From positions 10,684 to 74,683 of the forward strand of contig CAZYFH010000016.1 of assembly GCA_964646815.1 (NCBI GenBank): a DNA stretch of 64,000 bases. Reading direction: 5' to 3'. Position numbers and translations under genes: made by a program. The notes under the pieces were generated by a model. That model saw only the letters and a list, made by a program, of their open reading frames with translations. It did no database searches and had not been told where the DNA came from. This document shows, one piece after another, positions 1 through 8,312 of this stretch. Position 1 is the first letter of the stretch; the number at the start of each line of letters is the position of its first letter. This stretch comes from CAZYFH01 sp964646815 (GTDB taxonomy: Bacteria > Acidobacteriota > Vicinamibacteria > Vicinamibacterales > UBA8438).

Positions 1-693
1 CGTCGCGAGCGCCGCCTGGGCGGTCGCGCTGACGAAGGAGACGTGGGGTCGCAGCACCGGGAGGTGAGATGAGATGGCCCGCGCCGCCGTCATCGCGTAA
101 ACCCCCTCGACGCCTCCGAAGGGGCTCGCGAAGGCGTAGTTGGTCGCGTTCGGAATCGACGGCACGCCCACTGTATTTGCCTGCAGCGTGTGCGGGAGCC
201 GACTGGCGGTGTTCCAAGCGATGAGGGGATCCACCGGCGACGGTAACGTGTCGAGATACCGGCCGAGCCAGCCGGGTCCCAGCGCCGCCTGGGGGTTCGC
301 GGTCGACCAGATATCGGTGCCACGGAAATGTGAGCGACTCGAGTCGGTGTAGCCGGTACGCTGGATGATCGCAAGCCGGCCGGCGTCGAACATCGACTTC
401 AGGCCGGTCAGGCTAGGGTGCAACCCGAGCGCCGACCCGACTGAGTCGGTCCCGATCTGGAGCACACTCCCCGATGGCACGGCGACGTCTGGGCGGCGTT
501 CATAGTAGGCGGGATCCGCGTAGGGCACCAGCGTGCTCAGCGCGTCGTTGCCGCCGCTCAGAAACAGCACCACCAGACTCCGCCCCGTCGCGCTCTGCGC
601 CCTGGCGAGGTCACACAGGAACGCCGGCGCAGCGAACCCAACGGTGAAGGCGGTCACACCGCCCCGCATGAGCTCTCGACGTGTGAACTGCAT
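1..693 (-). CDS. DUF1501 family secreted protein, C-terminus beyond window
   Basis: The gene starts at an ATG at 693 and stays open to the window edge, so 231 codons are visible and the C-terminus is missing. The N-terminus reads MQFTRRELMRGG followed by a hydrophobic stretch and AFLCDLARAQ, a twin-arginine-type export signal. The next segment (SLVVLFLSGGNDALSTLVPY) is the start of the DUF1501 fold, which belongs to the alkaline phosphatase/sulfatase superfamily. It lies 111 bp downstream of a DUF1800 gene on the same strand, and the DUF1800-DUF1501 pair is a recurrent operon in Acidobacteriota, Planctomycetes and Proteobacteria. The biochemical function of the family is not established. Confidence 0.9.
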   Translation of the reverse strand, partial: MQFTRRELMRGGVTAFTVGFAAPAFLCDLARAQSATGRSLVVLFLSGGNDALSTLVPYADPAYYERRPDVAVPSGSVLQIGTDSVGSALGLHPSLTGLKSMFDAGRLAIIQRTGYTDSSRSHFRGTDIWSTANPQAALGPGWLGRYLDTLPSPVDPLIAWNTASRLPHTLQANTVGVPSIPNATNYAFASPFGGVEGVYAMTAARAISSHLPVLRPHVSFVSATAQAALAT

Positions 694-804
694 GACAAGT
701 CCTCTGGTCGTGCCGAATCGATCCCGGTCGCGACGCCCAGGACCGCACCCCGCCCCTCTCCCAGGGGAGAGGGGACACCGGCGCACCCGTTGCACCGGGC
801 ATGC

Positions 805-2277
805 CTACACGAACTGATACTCCGACGACCCACCGATCAGATGAGCCAGACCGGCCGCCTTGGCGCGCGACTGCCCTGGCCACCCGTCCCCGGCCGCAAC
901 ATAGTTCAGTAGGCCCCTCAACTCCTGGGTGTCGTAATCCGCCGGCGCCAGACGATCGAGCATGTATGCGAGCAGCGACTCCGGTGTTCCGGCCGACGCC
1001 AGCGCGTCGGTCCCCAGACTGAATCTTTGGTTGGACGCCAGCGTCGCCGCGAAGTTCATGCGAGCCAGCAGCGTGCCGGTCGAGAACCATTCCGTACCCA
1101 GCCGCCACCCGGAGACGTCGGGTGGCTCGAACAGGAGCTGCCCCATGTTGGCAAGCGGGGTGGTAGCGCTGCCCGCGGAGAATCCGGCCCACCCGATCCC
1201 TTTGATCAGCCGCACCACATGCTCCACCGGCCATGAGTAGCGCGCGAAATAGTTCGCCGGATCCTGAAATTCTGCCGAGCGCAGCAGAAACCCGACGACG
1301 GCCCGCATGTCGTAGCCGCTGGAGTAGTAGACCCCGGCCAGTTCCTGGATGAAGGTCTCCGGCGGGATCTTGAGGTCAGACACGAAGAACGCGTAGAGCT
1401 TGCGCGCCAGAAGGGGGCCAGTTTCAGGATGCGCCGCCACGGCGTTGATCAAGTCGATCCCGTCCTGCATCCCGTCGGCAGCGGAACGCGCCGGGATCGT
1501 CTTGCTGCCGTCCGGGTAGATCGGAAAGCTGAAGGTCTTGCTGTTGGTGTCATGCTCAGAGGACCGAAACCGAAACGTCGAGTACCGGCTATAGTCCGGC
1601 GGGGGACCGTAGTAGTCCTGCAGGTTCCAGCCGGTGAACACCCGTGCGCCCGCGTAGACGTCGCTCTCCGTGTAGAAATCGACGCCCAAAGTAAACAGCT
1701 CCATGAGCTCGCGCGCGTAGTTCTCCTGCGGGTTCGCCCTGAGGTTCGTGTCGCCGTCGAGCCAGGCGACCATCGCGGGGTCCCGTGACACCTCGAAGAG
1801 CAGATCGCGAAAGTTCCCGAGCGCGAACTCGCGAAACAGCTCGCACTGACCTTTGACCAGCGCCCGACTCCTATAGCGGAGATCGTTCTCATCCTCGGAC
1901 GGTTTGGCCGCGAGCGCGCGGCTGGCCCCGTCGAAGCCGAGTTGACCGGCGATCTTGGAGTACCCGGTGGCGAAGTGGTTGTGCCAGAACAGCGCCATCT
2001 TCTCCTGCAACGGCCGTGGGCTGTGCACCATCCGAAACAGCCACCGCTGTCGAGCATCGCCCACGTCGGTGTTGGGCTCGAACGCACCGAATGAGGTGGT
2101 TCCGAGATAGCCGGGTGTACCGATGAAGGAGTCGACCGTGTCCTTTATCTGGTGAAAATTGACCAGTTTGTCGATCGCCGCCGACAAACTCATCCGGTTG
2201 TATTTCTCGCCCTCGGCCGGGGAATACCCGAACCCGGCTCGCCGGAGGAGGTGCGCGATTGCTGGGTCAACAGCCAC
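805..2277 (-). CDS. DUF1800 domain-containing protein
   Basis: A 490-aa protein beginning MAVDPAIAHLLRRAGFGYSP, the usual DUF1800 opening (HLLRRAGFG). Further family landmarks are the KMALFWHNHFATG segment, the NPQENYARELMELFTLG segment, and VFTGWNL near the middle. The C-terminal part has LFEPPDVSGW, typical of the family's last conserved block. No clear signal peptide is visible. It is probably co-transcribed with the DUF1501 gene downstream. The family is abundant in Acidobacteriota, and its role (possibly export or assembly of the DUF1501 partner) is unproven. Confidence 0.93.
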   Translation of the reverse strand: MAVDPAIAHLLRRAGFGYSPAEGEKYNRMSLSAAIDKLVNFHQIKDTVDSFIGTPGYLGTTSFGAFEPNTDVGDARQRWLFRMVHSPRPLQEKMALFWHNHFATGYSKIAGQLGFDGASRALAAKPSEDENDLRYRSRALVKGQCELFREFALGNFRDLLFEVSRDPAMVAWLDGDTNLRANPQENYARELMELFTLGVDFYTESDVYAGARVFTGWNLQDYYGPPPDYSRYSTFRFRSSEHDTNSKTFSFPIYPDGSKTIPARSAADGMQDGIDLINAVAAHPETGPLLARKLYAFFVSDLKIPPETFIQELAGVYYSSGYDMRAVVGFLLRSAEFQDPANYFARYSWPVEHVVRLIKGIGWAGFSAGSATTPLANMGQLLFEPPDVSGWRLGTEWFSTGTLLARMNFAATLASNQRFSLGTDALASAGTPESLLAYMLDRLAPADYDTQELRGLLNYVAAGDGWPGQSRAKAAGLAHLIGGSSEYQFV

Positions 2278-2639
2278 GGTCTAGCCATCCCCGGTGAAAG
2301 TCCCGCGTCGCACCGAGACTGCCGATGAGCCAGGCTGACGCGGCGCGACTGGGGGAATACCAGAAGTATGCGATCGAGGAGCAATCCGCCCCCGCGAAGG
2401 CTTCGGCGAGACCTGGCCATAGCCCAGGCACAAACGGGTCGGACGGCGGCTGGTGCCGTCAGTCGGGATGCAGCGCCTGTCGAATGCCGCGGGACTTCCA
2501 CTACGGGCGGCACGTCTCCGGGTGATCGTGCTTCGGATCCGCTCACTCATCCTTACACCAACGGCTCTAGACCGCCAATTCCGTTTTGTCTGCCCCGCAT
2601 AGCACCTTTCCCACGTCCCGACCGCCGGCCCGGAAGTCG
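2278..2639. other. intergenic region, no gene recognised
   Basis: This is the divergent region between the DUF1800 gene and the VWFA gene. Open frames exist on both strands, but their translations are arginine/proline-rich and match no family I recognise. It probably holds the promoters of both neighbours. I cannot place -35/-10 boxes with confidence. Confidence 0.5.
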
Positions 2640-2672
2640 GGGGCACAAGCTCGTGCCCCGGGGGGGGGGGGG
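2640..2672. repeat. hairpin followed by a 13-G homopolymer
   Basis: GGGGCAC (2640-2646) pairs with GTGCCCC (2653-2659) around the loop AAGCTC. It runs directly into 13 consecutive G (2660-2672), ending 9 bp before the ATG of the VWFA gene. The tract overlaps the expected ribosome-binding region. It could be a slippage-prone expression switch, or its length could be a sequencing or assembly artefact. Confidence 0.6.
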
Positions 2673-2681
2673 AGCCAGAGC

Positions 2682-3590
2682 ATGCGCCATCAGATCATCA
2701 CAAGAGCGATCGACGTCATTGCCGTGGGGTGCGCTGTCGGGTTTGTCCTGCCGGACACCGCCGTGGCCCAGGATATAGGCCAGATCTATGTCGAGGCGAG
2801 GAGCCAGCGCGGAGAGCTCCTCGTCGATCTTGAGCCCGAGGAATTCTCGGTCATAGAGGACGGGACCGAAGGCCGAGTCGTGTCGGCGCAACTCGGCACG
2901 GCCCCAATGAAGATCGCGATACTAGTCGACAACGGGGAGCGCACCAGGGAGAATCGCGGGGCGCTCAATCCGATCCGCGAAGGCTTGATCCGGTTCCTCG
3001 AGGCGCTCGCATCCCAGCACATCGCCAGCCTGTACACCATCGGGGGACAGCTAAGGCGGTACGCTGATTTCACCGCAGACCGGGCGGAACTCGTTGACGC
3101 CGCTGGCTCGATCTTCCCTGACTCGGGCCGAGGGGCCCGCATGCTCGATGGTCTCAAGGAGACGTGGGAGCGGCGGTTTGACGGCGACGAGCCGTGGCCT
3201 GTATTCCTCTTGGTCCTAACGGACGGGTCCGAAGCGAGCGCCTTCATGAACGATTCCCGATACCTCGACTTCGTCGGCACGCTGAGAGAGGCCGGCGTGA
3301 TCATCAACACCGTTCAATTAAGCACCGGCAGCGGGAGCGAGCTGACTAGCCGCGCGATCAACCTATCCGAGAATACCGGAGGACGGTACACATCGGTCTC
3401 GATAGCGACCGCACTGCCGGAGGTGCTGGAAAACCTCGCGACCGACATGAGTGCGCACTACGACGAGACGTCGAATCGTTATCGGGTAGTCTACGAACGT
3501 CCTGACCCACCCGGCGAGCAGATGTCGATTAGCGTCTCACGTCCGGGCGCCCGCGTGCGGCTGTTCAACCATCGGCGTATGGAGCAGTAG
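2682..3590 (+). CDS. VWFA-related secreted protein
   Basis: A 302-aa protein from the ATG at 2682. The upstream in-frame ATG at 2586 would put a low-complexity stretch ahead of the signal peptide and is less likely. The N-terminus (MRHQIITRAIDVIAVGCAVG, ending TAVAQD) is a signal peptide. EEFSVIEDG is the short conserved segment preceding the von Willebrand A fold in the acidobacterial VWFA-related family. The strand containing IAILVDNG occupies the MIDAS position, with Asn-Gly where canonical domains have DxSxS, so metal binding may be weakened. LLVLTDGSEAS corresponds to the later TDG motif. Role unknown; these proteins are secreted and thought to mediate protein interactions. Confidence 0.85.
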   Translation: MRHQIITRAIDVIAVGCAVGFVLPDTAVAQDIGQIYVEARSQRGELLVDLEPEEFSVIEDGTEGRVVSAQLGTAPMKIAILVDNGERTRENRGALNPIREGLIRFLEALASQHIASLYTIGGQLRRYADFTADRAELVDAAGSIFPDSGRGARMLDGLKETWERRFDGDEPWPVFLLVLTDGSEASAFMNDSRYLDFVGTLREAGVIINTVQLSTGSGSELTSRAINLSENTGGRYTSVSIATALPEVLENLATDMSAHYDETSNRYRVVYERPDPPGEQMSISVSRPGARVRLFNHRRMEQ

Positions 3591-3945
3591 CTCCTCACTC
3601 CTCGTCCTGACGGCGGATCTCCCGCACGTCTAGCTCGAAGCAGAAACGGCTTGGAGGATACGACCCGAACTCGTCCGACGACGGTGGCGACACCGCAGGT
3701 TGGGTGACGTTTCGGCCTCTGCTGAGATCAGTCAAACGGGCTTCTCAATCTGACAAGTGCGGCCTCGGACCCTGGCCACGTACCTGACCTGCGGCCTGAC
3801 CGCTGACCACGGTGACGAAAGTCAAGTAAGGATTGTTCATACACTGTCGCCGCCGATCCGGATCGCGAGCTGGTCGAAGGCCGGAATACCGTGCCGACCC
3901 CACTCGTTTGTGGCTGGTCCTTATCGGAGGACAAGGAGATCGCGA
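3591..3945. other. intergenic region, no gene recognised
   Basis: This leader region lies upstream of the mono-heme protein gene. I see no tRNA, repeat or convincing gene. A short unstarted minus-strand frame at about 3594-3740 has plausible codon use but no recognisable homology. A clear ribosome-binding stretch (GGAGGACAAGGAG) lies just before the ATG at 3946. Confidence 0.5.
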
Positions 3946-6123
3946 ATGGCACGAAACATGTTCTCTCATAGAAGCATCGGGGTCGTGACCATTGCAGTGC
4001 TAGCCGTCTCGCTTGTCGCACTGCATGCTGGCCAGCCGCCCGGCGCAGCGGTTCCGATGGATACGGATGACATCGCGGGGGTGGTCACCGGCCCCAACGG
4101 TCCGGAGGCCGGCGTCTGGGTGATCGCAGAAACACGGGATCTCCCCACCCGGCACATCAAGATCGTCGTGACTGACGATGACGGACGCTACCTCGTTCCC
4201 GATCTGCCTCAAGCCGCCTACGACGTGTGGGTACGGGGCTATGGGCTGGTGGACTCCGAGAAGGTACAGGCCGAGCCTGGCGCGGCGCTCAACCTGACGG
4301 CCGTGGTCGCGCCAGACGCGAAGGTCGCCGCGGAGTACTACCCGGCCCAGTACTGGTTCGCCCTGCTCCAACTCCCGGCGCCCGGCGAGTTCCCTGGCAC
4401 GGGACCGCAGGGTAACGGCATCTCGCCGAGCATCGAGAGCCAGGGCGAGTGGATCCGCTCGGTTGTCAACACCGATGGCTGTACCGGTTGCCATGCGCTG
4501 GGCAACCAGGCCACACGGGAGATCCCTTCGGCCCTCGGCGACTTCGATTCGCATGCCGCTGCCTGGGAACGACGTGTGCAGTCCGGTCAGGCGGGCGCGA
4601 ACATGGAAGCTCGATTAGCCCAGGTTGGGCGCCAACGCGCTCTGGCGATGTACGCCGATTGGACCGACCGGATCCAAGCGGGCGAGTATCCGACCGCACC
4701 TCCGCCGCGGCCACAAGGCATCGAGCGCAACGCGGTCGTCAGCTTGTGGGACTGGGCAGACCCCCGCGCGTACATGCACGACCTGATCTCCGCTGACAAG
4801 AGGAATCCCAACGTCAACGCGAACGGACCGGTCTACGGAGCCGCGGAGAATAGCGTGGATTACGTGCCCGTGGTGGATCCGACCACGCATGTGGCGAGCA
4901 GGGTGTCGCTGCGGGTTCGCGATCCGCTCACGCCCACCACGGGGTCAACTCTCCCGCTGATGCCGTCGCCGTACTGGGGCGACGAAGTCATCTGGAACAG
5001 CCAGAGCGTCGCGCACAGCTTTGCCATGGATCGTCAGGCGCGCGTGTGGATCGCTGCCAGGGTTCGTCAGGCTGCGACCCCGGCCTTCTGTCAGGAAGGG
5101 TCGAGTCATCCATCGGCTCAGGCGTTTCCGCTCGAGCGCAGTAACCGCCAGATGCAGCTATGGGATCCCGAGACCCAAGAGATGACGACTGTTGACACCT
5201 GTTTCGGGACGCACCATTTGAATCTCGACGACGACGACACGATGTGGTTCACCGGGAGCGGCCCGGTGGTGGCCTGGTTCGATACCAAGGTCTTGGACGA
5301 GACCGGCGATGAGCAGTTGGCACAGGGCTGGACGGTTCAAGTCCTCGACACCAACGGCAACGGCCTACGCGACGAGTATGTCGAGCCGGGGGAACCGATG
5401 GATCCCACCAAGGACACGCGGATCGAGCGCGGCTACTACGGCGTGGCCCCGAGTCCGCTCGACGGATCGATCTGGGGGTCTACCCTGGGGATGCCAGGGG
5501 GACTCGTCAGACTCGTGCCGGGTGACGATCCGGTGAATACCGCGCTGGCAGAGTTTTACGAGGTGCCGTGGAATGACCCCGACCTTCCCGTCCAGGGCTA
5601 CTCGCCACGCGGCATGGACGTCGACAGCAACGGCGTAGTGTGGACAGTGTTATCGAGCGGTCACTTTGCGAGCTTTGACCGCAGCCAGTGCGAAGGCCCG
5701 CTCAACGGGCCCACCGCGACCGGCACGCATTGCCGCGAAGGCTGGACCCTCTATCCGTTCCCGGGGCCGAACTACAAAGGGGCAGTCGAGTCCGGCAGCG
5801 CTGAGTCCGCGTACTACAACTTTACCGATCGGTTTAACCTGCTGGGAGTCGGCGAGAACATTCCTCTGGCCACCGGAAACCTGTCCGAAGGAGTGCTCGC
5901 ACTGGTGGACGGCGAGTTTTACAGCTTTCGCGTGCCGTACCCGATGGGGAGCTTCTTCGGCAAGGGCCTGGACGGGCGAATCGACGATCCCGACGCTGGC
6001 TGGAAAGGCCGAGCGATTTGGACAACATCGGGAAGCCGAGCACCGTTCCACGCGGAAGGCGGCACGGAACGAGTGGCCCCCGTCTTCAAGTTCCAAGTTC
6101 GGCCGGACCCGCTCGCGCACTAG
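3946..6123 (+). CDS. secreted mono-heme protein with carboxypeptidase regulatory-like domain and propeller-like C-terminal half
   Basis: A 725-aa protein from the ATG at 3946, which follows a strong Shine-Dalgarno; longer in-frame starts would add a non-signal extension. A signal peptide (about 1-30) is followed by a carboxypeptidase regulatory-like beta-sandwich (about 43-120; AGVVTGPNGPEAGVWVIAET). A single c-type heme site CTGCH follows at 179-183. The C-terminal half has repeated segments resembling NHL/Vgb-type beta-propeller blades (LWDPETQEM, HHLNLDDDDTMWFTG, GMDVDSNGVVWTV). A close paralogue starts at 62536, with the heme in the same position and the same GNQATRE motif after it. Likely a periplasmic electron-transfer or lyase-like protein; substrate unknown. 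Confidence 0.85.
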   Translation: MARNMFSHRSIGVVTIAVLAVSLVALHAGQPPGAAVPMDTDDIAGVVTGPNGPEAGVWVIAETRDLPTRHIKIVVTDDDGRYLVPDLPQAAYDVWVRGYGLVDSEKVQAEPGAALNLTAVVAPDAKVAAEYYPAQYWFALLQLPAPGEFPGTGPQGNGISPSIESQGEWIRSVVNTDGCTGCHALGNQATREIPSALGDFDSHAAAWERRVQSGQAGANMEARLAQVGRQRALAMYADWTDRIQAGEYPTAPPPRPQGIERNAVVSLWDWADPRAYMHDLISADKRNPNVNANGPVYGAAENSVDYVPVVDPTTHVASRVSLRVRDPLTPTTGSTLPLMPSPYWGDEVIWNSQSVAHSFAMDRQARVWIAARVRQAATPAFCQEGSSHPSAQAFPLERSNRQMQLWDPETQEMTTVDTCFGTHHLNLDDDDTMWFTGSGPVVAWFDTKVLDETGDEQLAQGWTVQVLDTNGNGLRDEYVEPGEPMDPTKDTRIERGYYGVAPSPLDGSIWGSTLGMPGGLVRLVPGDDPVNTALAEFYEVPWNDPDLPVQGYSPRGMDVDSNGVVWTVLSSGHFASFDRSQCEGPLNGPTATGTHCREGWTLYPFPGPNYKGAVESGSAESAYYNFTDRFNLLGVGENIPLATGNLSEGVLALVDGEFYSFRVPYPMGSFFGKGLDGRIDDPDAGWKGRAIWTTSGSRAPFHAEGGTERVAPVFKFQVRPDPLAH

Positions 6124-6171
6124 CGGACTGTATCGGGCGAATCGGTAGTGGTCACCGGCGCGCGGCGCCCG

Positions 6172-6500
6172 TGCCGGGCCTCATCGCGTTATGGCGCGGG
6201 CACCCGCTCGATGGCGGCGTATTGTTCGAGGTGCCCTCCGCGACACACAAACTGCACCGTGTGGTCTCGGTCGCGGAGTGGCAAGGACTCGCGGCGGGAC
6301 TCCCGGTTCTCGAGGGCTTTGAGCCGCCGACTTGGCTGGCCAGCTCCTACCTCTGGGCTGCGGTACTGGCCGATTTATATCGGCGCTGCGGAACCACCGA
6401 GACCGCGAAGCGCTATCGCGATGTAGAGTTCAAATCGGCTCCCACTCCGGCAGTGAAGGAGCTTTTTCAGCAATGCCTCGGGAACGGCAGGCCCGGCTGA
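6172..6500 (+). pseudogene. relic of an ECF sigma factor C-terminal region (tentative)
   Basis: The open frame ends at 6500 and its last 60 or so codons look coding: AGLPVLEGF, then SSYLWAAVLADLYRRCG, then AKRYRDVEFKSAPTPAVKEL. The spacing of a hydrophobic helix, LxRRxG, a second alanine-rich helix and a terminal short helix resembles the TPR-like tail of DUF6596-type ECF sigma factors. No start codon, sigma-2 or sigma-4 region is present, so it would be a decayed tail. It could instead be a fragment of another TPR-like protein. Confidence 0.35.
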
Positions 6501-6586
6501 CCAACGGAGGCTGCATTAGAGCGCCGGAGCGAAACGCCGACAGCCAAACCGACGTTCACCGAAGGTTCGCGACGATTCGGCTCCGG

Positions 6587-7009
6587 CTACTCCTCATCGC
6601 CGCGAGCCCGCTCGCGGAACCCCTTCACCAGACTGCGTCGCCGCTTCATGTCGAGCCGTCGCTCACGCGCCGCTCGCGGAGGCCTCGATGGTCGCCGTGG
6701 CTTGGGACGCGTCGACGCACGCTCCAGCAGATCCGCGAGCCGTTCCCGAGCTGCGCTCCGGTTCTGCACCTGCGTCCGGTGCTCACGGCTGTCGATCACG
6801 AGGATGCCCTTCGACGACACACGACTGCCGGCCACCGCGATCAAGCGCGCCTTGATTTCTGGCGCGAGGGACGAACTCTTCACGTCGAAGCGCAACTCGA
6901 CTGCTGTCGCGACCTTATTGACGTTCTGCCCGCCGGGGCCGGACGCGCGCACAAAGCGTTCCTCCAACTCGCGCTCTTCGACCGCGACGGTATCGGAGAG
7001 CTTGATCAT
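6587..7009 (-). CDS. arfB: alternative ribosome-rescue factor ArfB (peptidyl-tRNA hydrolase)
   Basis: A 140-aa protein from the ATG at 7009 (MIKLSDTVAVEERELEERFV), preceded by a GAGG motif; a longer in-frame start at 7081 is less likely. The class I release-factor catalytic motif GGQ is at 26-28 within SGPGGQNVNKV, as in ArfB/YaeJ. The C-terminus is a basic tail (KRRRSLVKGFRERARG) that in ArfB enters the empty mRNA channel of stalled ribosomes. Length fits the family. It hydrolyses peptidyl-tRNA on non-stop ribosomes. It is one of the few housekeeping-type genes here. Confidence 0.95.
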   Translation of the reverse strand: MIKLSDTVAVEERELEERFVRASGPGGQNVNKVATAVELRFDVKSSSLAPEIKARLIAVAGSRVSSKGILVIDSREHRTQVQNRSAARERLADLLERASTRPKPRRPSRPPRAARERRLDMKRRRSLVKGFRERARGDEE

Positions 7010-7087
7010 CGCTTGACGCCTCGTGAGGCGGGTCCTCTTGCACGGCGCAGTGTTGGCGGCCATGCGCCCGCTTTTCACCACGGGCCG

Positions 7088-7216
7088 CTAGCGTGCCGCA
7101 CGACCTAGGTAGCGCTGAAAGATCTGTTCGACCAAGTCGTCCACGCCAGGGACGAAGACCACCGCCACCACCGTGACAACCAACGCGACAGCGATGACCC
7201 AGTAGAAGTACTTCAT
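7088..7216 (-). CDS. 42-aa single-pass membrane peptide
   Basis: A short open frame from ATG at 7216 to TAG at 7088. It begins MKYFYWVIAVALVVTVVAVV, a hydrophobic helix of about 18 residues after a basic/aromatic start. It continues FVPGVDDLVEQIFQRYLGRAAR, an amphipathic tail. It sits 22 bp downstream of the minus-strand gene 7239-7757 and could be co-transcribed with it. Topology is like small membrane-bound regulatory peptides. No family recognised. Confidence 0.55.
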   Translation of the reverse strand: MKYFYWVIAVALVVTVVAVVFVPGVDDLVEQIFQRYLGRAAR

Positions 7217-7238
7217 GGCATACACAGCCTCTGTACTG

Positions 7239-7757
7239 CTAGTCCCGTGGTGCTGCCTCGAATAACCACACCTCGCCGGCTTCCACTGTGGCCCTCGTCG
7301 TCTGAGACGGGTACTTGTTTCGTATGGCGGCGCTCACACCGTCGAGTACGTCACCCGACTCGAGCCGCACGAGTTGGCGTTCGTAGCGGTTGCCGTCGAT
7401 ACGGATCACCGCGCGACCGTCGCGTTCGGCTTGCACCGGCCACCGTTTCCACAATCGCCCGACGGCCGTGCCCATATAGCCGGACCAGACATACAGTTTT
7501 CCATCGTGTTCCGCCGTCCAAATGCGCCGCGACCGGGGAGGGTCCACCAGTTGCATTTCGATGGTCGGAATGTCGCTGACAAAACTCCAGTCGGGCTCCG
7601 CACCAGTGTGCAGCTCACCAGATTTCAGTGGGCCGCCGGAGAATACGCGTTTGGGACCGTCCGCAAAGCGCTGCTTCGCGGCTGCGGTGACGACCGCCGT
7701 CACCGGGATCAGCAGCAGACACAGCACAATGGTGGTTAATCGTTTGACCGTTTCCAT
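7239..7757 (-). CDS. secreted protein of unknown function
   Basis: A 172-aa protein with a signal peptide (METVKRLTTIVLCLLLIPVT, cleavage probably near AAAKQ). The mature part contains RRIWTAEHDGKLYVWSGYMG, GRLWKRWPVQAERDGRAVIR and GNRYERQLVRL. It resembles small hypothetical proteins of a possible split-barrel (PNPOx-like) fold, but I cannot assign a ligand. It is upstream of the 42-aa membrane peptide on the same strand. Confidence 0.7.
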   Translation of the reverse strand: METVKRLTTIVLCLLLIPVTAVVTAAAKQRFADGPKRVFSGGPLKSGELHTGAEPDWSFVSDIPTIEMQLVDPPRSRRIWTAEHDGKLYVWSGYMGTAVGRLWKRWPVQAERDGRAVIRIDGNRYERQLVRLESGDVLDGVSAAIRNKYPSQTTRATVEAGEVWLFEAAPRD

Positions 7758-7790
7758 GGGAGCATCCTCGCGTCCGCAACTAGCCGCGAA

Positions 7791-7982
7791 TTATACGGGA
7801 GAGACGGGCGCCAAGATTCGCACGACACCTCTGCTGCCACGTCCAGGTCCGAGACACACGGTCGTCCGTACTCGCGCGTAATGACCGTCCCCGTGCTGGA
7901 GCGCGCTACCGATCTCGAGGATGACACCTGCGGCGTTGAGGAAGATCGGCGTCCACCCGGGGTCGGATGCGCGGGTCACCAC
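7791..7982 (-). pseudogene. relic of a PEP-utilising (swivelling) domain, frameshifted
   Basis: The frame starting near 7982 reads VTRASDPGWTPIFLNAAGV and ILEIGSALQHG, matching the mobile PEP-utilising domain of PEP synthase/pyruvate phosphate dikinase, which usually reads VLVTRATDPGWTP..GG.LQHGALVAREYG. After LQHG the match continues in another frame (about 7840-7885) as ITREYGRPCVSDLD. One frame change and loss of the nucleotide-binding and PEP-binding domains mark it as a decayed C-terminal fragment. Confidence 0.6.
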
Positions 7983-8141
7983 CGCCGGACACAGAAGTGC
8001 GATGAGCAGGAGATGGAATTGTAGCCACAGAATGTGTCAGCATTGTTTGCTAGTGTGACGGATGTCCCGGTCCATACCGACAGCGACCGGCGAGGTGTGA
8101 AGCCTACCGTGGCCCGGTGGGCGGTTCAACGGAGACCGGGG

Positions 8142-8267
8142 TTACCGCGGGTGCGCGGCGCGCCATTCCTCAGCCAGCCATTCTGCCTCAGCGATCTGAT
8201 CTGCCGTCATGTTGCGGCCCACCCACTCACGCTGGTCGAATTGTCGTGACGAGCACATGGTGATCAT
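8142..8267 (-). pseudogene. C-terminal relic of a Sel1-repeat protein
   Basis: A 41-codon frame (ATG at 8267, TAA at 8142). Its end, VGRNMTADQIAEAEWLAEEW, matches the common tail of Sel1-like repeat proteins (MTPEQIAEAQRLAREW). No Sel1 repeats remain upstream, so it is most likely the stump of a deleted gene rather than a functional peptide. Confidence 0.5.
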
Positions 8268-8285
8268 GGAGCGACGTTCGCCGTA

Positions 8286-8302
8286 GCCCGCCGCTTGCGG
8301 GC
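8286..8302 (-). terminator. possible terminator hairpin after DUF1501 gene
   Basis: GCCCGC and GCGGGC form a 6-bp stem around a 5-nt loop, 10 bp beyond the stop codon of the DUF1501 gene. No T-tract follows, so it may be only an mRNA 3'-end stabiliser. Confidence 0.3.
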
Positions 8303-8312
8303 CTTGCCTCAC

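Noticed and set aside
2281..2646. Minus-strand frames upstream of the VWFA gene
   Set aside because: Arg/Pro/Ser-rich translation with no conserved pattern in two competing frames; most likely non-coding.
3594..3740. Unstarted minus-strand frame with plausible codons
   Set aside because: No start codon or recognisable domain; too short to distinguish from chance.
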